35,850 nt of DNA, taken from NCBI GenBank assembly GCA_946187775.1, contig CAMHSI010000011.1:1-35850 (forward strand), in the 5' to 3' direction. A model generated the notes under the pieces. The model saw only the letters and a program-made list of their open reading frames with translations, did not search any database and was not told the origin of the DNA. Below are positions 29,244 to 35,850 of the stretch, piece by piece (position 1 is the first letter of the stretch; each line of letters opens with the position of its first letter). Source of the stretch: an uncultured Clostridia bacterium. Its GTDB lineage: Bacteria; Bacillota; Clostridia; Christensenellales; Aristaeellaceae. The position numbers and the translations under genes are program-made.

Positions 29244-31076
29244 ATGATCACTTCCAAGGAACTGAGAAATGCCTGGATCCGCTTCTATGAAGAACGGGGA
29301 CATGTCAATATCGGCGCCGTTTCCCTCATCGGTGACGGAAGCACCGGCGTCATGTTCAATGTGGCCGGTATGCAGCCCCTGATGCCTTACCTGCTGGGGA
29401 AGGATCATCCCTCCGGAAAAAAGCGCCTGTGCAACGTGCAGGGCTGCGTCCGTACCGTTGATATCGAAAGCGTCGGCGATCCCACGCATTTCACCTTCTT
29501 CGAAATGATGGGCAACTGGTCCCTGGGGGATTATTTCAAAAAGGAAAAAACCCGCTGGAGCTACGACCTGCTGACAAAGGTTTTCGGCCTGGACGGAAAG
29601 GAGATCTGCTCCACCGTCTTTGAAGGAAACGACGCCGCTCCCCGGGACGAGGAAACCGCCAGTCTCCTGAAGGAAGTGGGCATCCTGCCGGAGCATATCT
29701 TCTACCTGCCCAAGTCGGACAACTGGTGGGAGCTGGAAGGCACCACCGGCACTCCCTGCGGCCCGGACAACGAATGGTTCTACCCCCGGCACAACAAGCC
29801 CTGCGGCCCGAACTGCGGGCCCAGCTGCGGCTGCGGAAGGTATGTGGAAATCGGCAACGATGTTTACATGCAGTATGTGAAAAACGCCGACGGCTATGCC
29901 CCCCTGGCCAACAAGAACGTGGATACCGGCTTCGGGCTGGACCGGATGCTGGCCTTCCTCAACGGCCTGACCGACGGTTACAAGACCGACCTGTTCCTCC
30001 CCGTGATCCGCCACCTGGAAGAGAAGTCCGGCCGCAGCTACGATGAGGACGCCGACGCCCAGAAGGCCATGCGGATCGTTGCGGACCATATCCGCACCTC
30101 CACCATGCTCATCGGCGATGTCAACGGGATCCTGCCCTCCAACGTGGGCGCCGGCTACATTCTCCGCCGCCTCCTCCGCCGGGCCATCCGCTACACCCGC
30201 CAGCTGGGGCTGGAATCCTCCGTCCTGGCCGAGGTCAGCAAAATCTTCATCGAGCAGATCTACGACGAAGCCTATCCCCTCCTGGTGGAGAAGGAAGCCT
30301 ACATCCTCGATGAAATCCTGAAGGAGGCCGCCCGCTTCGAAGCCACCCTGGCCACCGGCATGAAGGAATTCGGCAAGTGCATCTCCGGCATCCGCCGCAA
30401 AAACGAGTTCATGGCCCAGAAGGATCCGTCCTACAAGCCGGAAACGGAAATCAGCGGCAAGCAGGCCTTCCGCCTGTACGATACCTACGGTTTCCCGCTG
30501 GAGCTGACGGAGGAGCTGGCTGCGGAAGAAGGGCTCACCGTGGACGCCAACGGCTTCGCCGAAGCCTTCAAGGAGCACCAGAAGATCAGCAAGCAGGAAG
30601 CGAACGCCAAGAGCGGCCTTGCGGAGCAGAACGAGGAAACCGCGAAGCTGCACACCGCCACCCACCTGCTCCACGCCGCCCTGCGGAAGGTGCTGGGCAA
30701 TGAAGTGGCCCAGAAGGGTTCCAACATCACCACCGAGCGGCTGCGGTTCGACTTCAGCTTCGGCCGGAAGATGACCCCCGAAGAGCTGCAGGAAGTGGAG
30801 CGCCTCGTCAACGAAGCCATTCAGGCCGCCGTGCCCGTGGTCCGGGAGGAAATGACCGTTCCGGAAGCCAAGGAAAAAGGCGCCATCGGCCTGTTCGAAA
30901 GCAAGTACGGCGAGCGGGTCAGCACCTATAAAATGGGCGATTACTCCTTCGAAATCTGCGCGGGCCCCCACGCCTCCAACACCGGAGACCTGGGAACCTT
31001 CAAAATCAAGAAGGAAGAATCCTCCTCCGCCGGTGTCCGCCGCATCAAGGCAGTGCTCCTGCCCAAGGTTTCCTGA
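29244..31076 (+). CDS. alaS: Alanyl-tRNA synthetase, short form (610 aa; catalytic plus editing, no apparent C-terminal DHHA1/C-Ala region)
   Basis: NVAGMQPLMPYLLG, HFTFFEMMGNWSLGDYFKKEK, ELEGTTGTPCGPDNE, HTATHLLHAALRKVLG, CAGPHASNTGDLGTFKI; stop soon after the editing-domain motif. Confidence 0.9.
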   Translation: MITSKELRNAWIRFYEERGHVNIGAVSLIGDGSTGVMFNVAGMQPLMPYLLGKDHPSGKKRLCNVQGCVRTVDIESVGDPTHFTFFEMMGNWSLGDYFKKEKTRWSYDLLTKVFGLDGKEICSTVFEGNDAAPRDEETASLLKEVGILPEHIFYLPKSDNWWELEGTTGTPCGPDNEWFYPRHNKPCGPNCGPSCGCGRYVEIGNDVYMQYVKNADGYAPLANKNVDTGFGLDRMLAFLNGLTDGYKTDLFLPVIRHLEEKSGRSYDEDADAQKAMRIVADHIRTSTMLIGDVNGILPSNVGAGYILRRLLRRAIRYTRQLGLESSVLAEVSKIFIEQIYDEAYPLLVEKEAYILDEILKEAARFEATLATGMKEFGKCISGIRRKNEFMAQKDPSYKPETEISGKQAFRLYDTYGFPLELTEELAAEEGLTVDANGFAEAFKEHQKISKQEANAKSGLAEQNEETAKLHTATHLLHAALRKVLGNEVAQKGSNITTERLRFDFSFGRKMTPEELQEVERLVNEAIQAAVPVVREEMTVPEAKEKGAIGLFESKYGERVSTYKMGDYSFEICAGPHASNTGDLGTFKIKKEESSSAGVRRIKAVLLPKVS

Positions 31077-31118
31077 CTGTCCCCTCCCCAGGGAAAAACC
31101 AGAAAGCAGGAAAAAGCC

Positions 31119-31685
31119 ATGCAGTTCAACACCCGGGATGAAAACGGCCGGCTGCGGGAAATCCGCACCGGATCGGAAGAAATATTTGACGGACTCATCC
31201 TCCATGTGCAGCGGGACACCGTTGCCCTCCCCAACGGGAACAGCGCCGTCCGGGAAGTCATCCGGCACATCGGCGCCGTATGCGTAATTCCCGTGCTGGA
31301 GAACGGAGACGTCATCATCGAGCGGCAGTACCGCTATCCCCTGGACCGGATCATTCTTGAAATCCCCGCGGGAAAGCTGGACGCCCCGGACGAAGACCGG
31401 CTCTCGGCCATCCAGCGTGAACTCCGGGAGGAAACCGGCTATACCGCCGGAAGCTGGACGGTCCTCGGCGATTTCCATCCCGCCCCGGCCTACAGCGATG
31501 AATTCATCACCATGTACATGGCCCGGGACCTGAAAAAGGGAGACCGCCACCTGGACGAGGACGAGTTCCTGGATGTGTACACCGTTCCCCTGAAGGAGCT
31601 GGTGGAGGATGTGATGGCCGGCCGGATCTCCGACGCGAAAACCCAGGTCTGCGTCCTGAAGGCCGCCCGTATCCTGGGCATATAA
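31119..31685 (+). CDS. NUDIX hydrolase (ADP-ribose pyrophosphatase-like)
   Basis: IERQYRYPLDRIILEIPAGKLDAPDEDRLSAIQRELREETGYTAG. Confidence 0.92.
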   Translation: MQFNTRDENGRLREIRTGSEEIFDGLILHVQRDTVALPNGNSAVREVIRHIGAVCVIPVLENGDVIIERQYRYPLDRIILEIPAGKLDAPDEDRLSAIQRELREETGYTAGSWTVLGDFHPAPAYSDEFITMYMARDLKKGDRHLDEDEFLDVYTVPLKELVEDVMAGRISDAKTQVCVLKAARILGI

Positions 31686-31697
31686 ATCAGTTCACCG

Positions 31698-31728
31698 GAA
31701 GCACCGCGCCGCGGTGCTTCTTTTTTTG
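31698..31728 (+). terminator. Intrinsic terminator after NUDIX gene
   Basis: GAAGCACCGC-gcc-GCGGTGCTTC then TTTTTTT. Confidence 0.88.
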
Positions 31729-31984
31729 TCTCCGGATGATCCGCTTTTCCCACTTCCGCCACCAATACCGCCCTGTTTGCGTATTATTTTCCACTTTTAT
31801 TCCACCCATAACAGGTAATTCCTTAAAAATCCACCGTTCGTTTCCACTGCATGGATATTTCCCGCCCCTTTTGCCCCTGCGCGGTTCCGTAGGGGCTTTG
31901 CCCGGCGTCCACAGTTCCCCCTTCCCGTTTTGCCTGTTTTATAGTAGAATGCATGTAAGGGAATAATAACCGGGAGGAATGGTT

Positions 31985-33295
31985 ATGTTCAAAAACCTCA
32001 CAAAATCCGAGAAGGCCTGGGTTCTCTATGACGTTGGAAACTCCGCCTTCACCATGCTGGCCTGCTCGCTGATCCCCATCTGGTTCAAATCCCTGGCCAT
32101 CGGGGACGGTCCGGGGCAGATCAACGGCGACCAGGCTACCGCCTATTACTCCATCGCCATCGCCGTGGTCACGATTGTGGTGGCGCTGCTGGGGCCGGTG
32201 CTCGGTGCCATTGCGGACCATAAGGATACCAAGAAAATTTTCTTCACCACCTCCGTGGCCCTGGGCGTCACCGGCTGTATCCTGAACGGGTTCGCGGCCG
32301 GATGGGTCGCGTTCATCGTCATCTATGTGCTGACAAGGATCTGTTACGCCTCATCCCTCACCTTCTATGATTCCATGCTGAACGACGTGACCAACGATGA
32401 ACGGATGGACCAGGTTTCCTCCTACGGCTACGCCTGGGGCTATATTGGATCCTGCATTCCCTTCACCGTTGCCCTTGTGGCCTATGTGCTGGGTCCCGAC
32501 GCGCATATGCTGGGTCCGGTCAACGAGGCAGGCGTCAAAATGGGCATCCTGCCCGGAAACCTGTCCAAGATCATCGGCTTTGCCGTAACTGGCATCTGGT
32601 GGTTCCTGGTTACGATTCCGCTGATCAAAAACTATAAACAGGTCAACTACGTGGAGAAGGAAAAGGGTGCTGTCGGCGCCGCCTTCCGGAGGATCGGCCG
32701 CACCCTGAAGAACATTGCAGTCCACGATAAAAAGGTGCTCTTCTTCCTGCTCGCCTTCTTCCTCTACATCGACGGCGTGGGAACCATTATCGACAACTGC
32801 ATCAACATCGGTACCGACCTGGGGCTGGACACGGTGGGCCAGGTTATCTTCCTCCTGGCGACCCAGGTGGTCGCCTGGGTCGGATCCCTGGTGTTCGCCA
32901 GCCTGTCCAAAAAACATAAAACGGTGCCGCTGATCCTGGTGTGCATCGTCGGTTATTTCTGCGTCTGCCTCTACGCCCTGACGCTGAAAACCATCTGGCA
33001 TTTCGGCATCCTGGCCTTTGGGGTCGGCTGCTTCCAGGGCTCCATCCAGTCCCTTTCCCGGTCCTACTACTCCAAGATCATTCCGCCGGAAAACTCCGGG
33101 GAATACTTCGGCATCTATGATATTTTTGCCAAAGGCGCTTCCTTCCTCGGCTCCGCGGTGATCGCCTGGGTCAAGCTCGCCGGCGGAACCATCAACATCG
33201 CCGTGGCTTCCCTGGCTGTTTTCTTCGCCCTGGGCTTCGTCCTGCTGAAGATTTCCGACAGGCAGAAAGCCGCCAACGGCAACCCCTTCGTCTGA
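31985..33295 (+). CDS. MFS transporter, UMF1-like
   Basis: WVLYDVGNSAFTMLACSLIPIWFK and multiple hydrophobic segments; gggagga RBS 6 nt before ATG 31985. Confidence 0.88.
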   Translation: MFKNLTKSEKAWVLYDVGNSAFTMLACSLIPIWFKSLAIGDGPGQINGDQATAYYSIAIAVVTIVVALLGPVLGAIADHKDTKKIFFTTSVALGVTGCILNGFAAGWVAFIVIYVLTRICYASSLTFYDSMLNDVTNDERMDQVSSYGYAWGYIGSCIPFTVALVAYVLGPDAHMLGPVNEAGVKMGILPGNLSKIIGFAVTGIWWFLVTIPLIKNYKQVNYVEKEKGAVGAAFRRIGRTLKNIAVHDKKVLFFLLAFFLYIDGVGTIIDNCINIGTDLGLDTVGQVIFLLATQVVAWVGSLVFASLSKKHKTVPLILVCIVGYFCVCLYALTLKTIWHFGILAFGVGCFQGSIQSLSRSYYSKIIPPENSGEYFGIYDIFAKGASFLGSAVIAWVKLAGGTINIAVASLAVFFALGFVLLKISDRQKAANGNPFV

Positions 33296-33301
33296 GCGCA
33301 G

Positions 33302-33329
33302 GGAAACCCGGCCGGGAGGCCGGGTTTCC
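33302..33329. terminator. Strong hairpin after MFS gene
   Basis: ggaaacccggcc-ggga-ggccgggtttcc. Confidence 0.55.
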
Positions 33330-33338
33330 GGATATACC

Positions 33339-33366
33339 AAAGGGATCCCGCCCGGGATCCCTTTTT
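33339..33366. terminator. Bidirectional intrinsic terminator between MFS and J-domain genes
   Basis: aaagggatcccg-cc-cgggatccctttttatt. Confidence 0.8.
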
Positions 33367-33889
33367 ATTTCTTCAGGATGTTTTTGAATGCTTTTTTAAC
33401 CCTTCCGTGGAAGGTTCCCGCCTCCCGCTGGGCCACCACCGCGGCCAGGGCCCCGCTCCGGTACACATTGTTCTCCGGGCTCAGCCGAACCGCTTCCCGG
33501 AAGGCCTGGTGGGCGCTCTCATACTGGTCCATGGCCATGAGCACCTTCCCCTGCATGTAGTACCAGTCTCCGTCCCGCTTGTCGCAGTGCATCAGCTGCC
33601 GCAGGGCGCCCTCCGGATTGTCGCTGGCCAGGGCCCGCTCCGCCATCAGCACCGCCTCCGGCACGCTGATTTCCGGGCCGATGGCCGTCTGCGGCCGGGG
33701 AACGGCAAGCCGCAGCGCCTCCTCATAGGCAAGGTTCAACTGCACCATGCGCTTCTGCGCTTCCTCTTTCCGCTGAGGATCCTGAATCATATCCGGATGG
33801 CACTGTTTCACCAGGGTCCGGTAGGCCGTCCGGATTTCCTCCGGATCCGCCCACCCTTTCAGGCCCAGGACCTCGTATGGGTTCATCAT
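33365..33889 (-). CDS. J-domain protein with C-terminal TPR-like repeats
   Basis: NPYEVLGLKGWADPEEIRTAYRTLVKQCHPDM (HPD motif); YYMQGKVLMAMDQYESAHQAFREAVRLSPENN TPR. Confidence 0.88.
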   Translation of the reverse strand: MMNPYEVLGLKGWADPEEIRTAYRTLVKQCHPDMIQDPQRKEEAQKRMVQLNLAYEEALRLAVPRPQTAIGPEISVPEAVLMAERALASDNPEGALRQLMHCDKRDGDWYYMQGKVLMAMDQYESAHQAFREAVRLSPENNVYRSGALAAVVAQREAGTFHGRVKKAFKNILKK

Positions 33890-33907
33890 CTGTCTTCTCC
33901 CCTCCGG

Positions 33908-35173
33908 TTAAAGAACCGGCTCCCGCCTGATTTCTGCCCCAAGGGAGCGGAGTTTTTCCTCTATATGCTCATATCCGCGGTCGATGTATCCGGGTTCATA
34001 GATTTCCGATGTTCCCCGGGCCATCAGGCTGGCGATGATCAGCGCGGCCCCGGCCCGCAGGTCCGTAGCGGTCATGGGGGCGCTGTAGAGCTCGGAAACG
34101 CCCTCGATAATGGCGGAACGCCCCATCACCCGCACGTGGGCGCCCATCCGCCGGATCTCGTCCAGGTGGCGGAACCGCTGCTCAAAAATGGTTTCCGTCA
34201 CAATGCTGGTGCCCTTGGCCGTGGTCAGCAGGGCGCTCATGGGCTGCTGCAGGTCCGTGGGGAATCCGGGATATACCTGTGTTTTTACGTTGATTGCCCG
34301 CCGGGGGCCGACTACGTGCACCCGGATGGCGTCGTCCTGGTCTGTCACCTTCACGCCCATCTCAAGCAGCTTGGCGCTCAGGGCGTCCATATGGGTTGGG
34401 ATGCATCCGCTGATGATCACGTCTCCGCCGGTGGCGGCCGCCGCGATCATCAGGGTCCCCGTTTCAATCTGGTCCGGAATCACGGCGTAGGTGCTTCCGT
34501 GCATATACTGGGTGCCCCGGATCCGGATCACATCCGTTCCGGCGCCGCGGATCTTTGCGCCCATGCTGTTGAGGAAGTTGGCCAGGTCAACGATATGCGG
34601 CTCCTTCGCCGCGTTGTAGATCACGGTGGTTCCCTTGGCCTTGGAGGCCGCCAGCATCACGTTTACCGTTGCTCCCACCGTTACCATGTCAAAGAAAACA
34701 TCCCCGCCGGTCAGGTTGTCGCACTCTGCCCGCAGGATGCCGCCGATCTCTTCCGCCTCCGCGCCGATGGCCTGGAAGCCTTTCAGGTGCTGGTCCACCG
34801 GCCGGGTGCCGATTTCGCATCCGCCGGGGGTAGGCACCTTCGCCCGTCCGCAGCGGCCCAGCAGCGCGCCAAGCAGGTAGTAGCTCGCCCGGAGGCGCTG
34901 GGCGTTGTGGTAGGAAACAGAGGTTCCCTCCGCCGTCCGCGGATCCACGCGCATCATCTGCCCGGGAATATAATCCACCTTTGCCCCCAGCTCCCGCAGG
35001 ATATCCGCCAGAGCGTGAACATCCTCAATATCCGGAAGGTTCTCAATCGTACAGGGTTCATCGCAAAGAAGCGTAGCGGGAATCACAGCCACAGCCGTAT
35101 TCTTTCCGCCGCTGACCCGCACCTGGCCCTCCAGCGAATTACCGCCGGTTACCAGCATCCGCTCCTTACCCAA
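33908..35173 (-). CDS. murA: UDP-N-acetylglucosamine 1-carboxyvinyltransferase
   Basis: MLVTGGNSLEGQVRVSGGKNTAVAVIPA, VPTPGGCEIGTRPVDQH (catalytic Cys loop); TTG start at 35173 placed 7 nt after ggagg. Confidence 0.95.
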   Translation of the reverse strand: MGKERMLVTGGNSLEGQVRVSGGKNTAVAVIPATLLCDEPCTIENLPDIEDVHALADILRELGAKVDYIPGQMMRVDPRTAEGTSVSYHNAQRLRASYYLLGALLGRCGRAKVPTPGGCEIGTRPVDQHLKGFQAIGAEAEEIGGILRAECDNLTGGDVFFDMVTVGATVNVMLAASKAKGTTVIYNAAKEPHIVDLANFLNSMGAKIRGAGTDVIRIRGTQYMHGSTYAVIPDQIETGTLMIAAAATGGDVIISGCIPTHMDALSAKLLEMGVKVTDQDDAIRVHVVGPRRAINVKTQVYPGFPTDLQQPMSALLTTAKGTSIVTETIFEQRFRHLDEIRRMGAHVRVMGRSAIIEGVSELYSAPMTATDLRAGAALIIASLMARGTSEIYEPGYIDRGYEHIEEKLRSLGAEIRREPVL

Positions 35174-35209
35174 ACTCACACCTCCTGCCGGACATCGCGC
35201 TTAAGGGAT

Positions 35210-35238
35210 ATTATACACTTTTCCTCTTTTCATGACAA
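35210..35238 (-). promoter_or_regulatory. Sigma-A-type promoter of murA
   Basis: Minus strand TTGTCA-17 nt-TATAAT. Confidence 0.8.
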
Positions 35239-35260
35239 GCAAGCGCCGAAGAGCCTGTTT

Positions 35261-35850
35261 TCAGAACAGGTCCGCCGGATCCGTATATTCGTACCCGTGC
35301 GCCTTGGCCACGTTTTCGTTTGTCAGCTTGCCCAGGTAGCAGTTCAGTCCCGCCTTGACCGCCGGGTTTTCGCAGGCCTTTTCGACCCCTTTTTCCGCGA
35401 TCTGCAGGCCGTATTTCATCGTGGCGTTCGTCAGGGCGATGGTGCTGGTACGGGGAACCGCGCCCGGCATATTGCCCACGCAGTAATGCACCACGCCGTC
35501 CACGGAATACACCGGGTCGTCATGGGTGGTCACGCGGCTGCTCTCGCCGCAGCCTCCCTGGTCAATGGCCACGTCCACAAACACGGCGCCGTTCTTCATT
35601 TCCGGCAGGTACTTTTTCTTGAACAGCTTCGGCGTGGATCCTCCGGGAATCAGCACGGAGCCGATGACCAGGTCCGCGCCGATCACTGCCTTTTCAATGT
35701 TGCTGTCGGAGGAATACAGCGTCTGGATATGCGCGCCGAACATGTTGTCCAGCTGCTCCAGCCGCTTCAGGTTCACATCCAGGATCGTCACGTTGGCGCC
35801 CATGCCCACGGCGATCTTGCAGGCGTTCATGCCCACGGTGCCGCCGCCCA
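35261..35850 (-). CDS. ald: Alanine dehydrogenase, C-terminal part (truncated by window edge)
   Basis: GMNACKIAVGMGANVTILDVNLKRLEQLD...VLIPGGSTPKLFKKKYLPEMKNGAVFVDVAIDQGGCGESSRVTTHDDPVYSVDGVVHYCVGNMPGAVPRTST; coding continues to the window end. Confidence 0.93.
   Translation of the reverse strand, partial: GGGTVGMNACKIAVGMGANVTILDVNLKRLEQLDNMFGAHIQTLYSSDSNIEKAVIGADLVIGSVLIPGGSTPKLFKKKYLPEMKNGAVFVDVAIDQGGCGESSRVTTHDDPVYSVDGVVHYCVGNMPGAVPRTSTIALTNATMKYGLQIAEKGVEKACENPAVKAGLNCYLGKLTNENVAKAHGYEYTDPADLF

Noticed and set aside
29220-31550. 776-aa minus-strand ORF
   Set aside because: Antisense to alaS and the NUDIX gene
33908-35173. Possible fosfomycin-resistant MurA
   Set aside because: The catalytic loop keeps Cys (PGGCEIG), so no sign of the Cys-to-Asp resistance change

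Overview
This 35.85 kb, GC-rich window is a chromosomal segment from a Bacillota/Clostridia-type bacterium, inferred from ctsR/clpC, mutS2, zapA, HemZ, a single-chain glycyl-tRNA synthetase and UMF1-type MFS content. It is mostly housekeeping genes in compact operons. Left to right: 3' end of tuf, TSCPD protein, DEAD-box helicase (+); zinc-ribbon protein with a long structured leader (-); ctsR, McsA-like/ClpC fusion, araD-like epimerase (-, CtsR-type promoter); a long minus-strand run (zapA, U32 peptidase, mutS2, response regulator, histidine kinase, shikimate kinase, amino-acid kinase, serine hydrolase); cyclophilin (-) divergent from a GNAT gene (+); secD-secF; recJ, relA, dtd, MBL hydrolase, hemZ (+); glyS and ftsY (-) divergent from a short alaS-like gene and a NUDIX gene (+); UMF1-type MFS (+); J-domain/TPR protein, murA and partial alanine dehydrogenase (-). 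I saw no CRISPR array, phage, transposon, tRNA or rRNA gene. Best leads: (1) an approximately 240-nt structured minus-strand RNA or leader at about 1951-2190, with its own sigma-A-like promoter, upstream of a zinc-ribbon gene; (2) an in-frame McsA-like zinc-finger/ClpC fusion next to ctsR, with no mcsB between them and an internal Shine-Dalgarno/ATG that could give two products; (3) an araD-type epimerase apparently coupled to the clpC stress operon; (4) a 610-aa alanyl-tRNA synthetase that appears to lack the C-terminal domains; (5) a GNAT gene with perfect-consensus promoter boxes and two strong leader hairpins. All calls are by eye from sequence and protein motifs; no database search was run.
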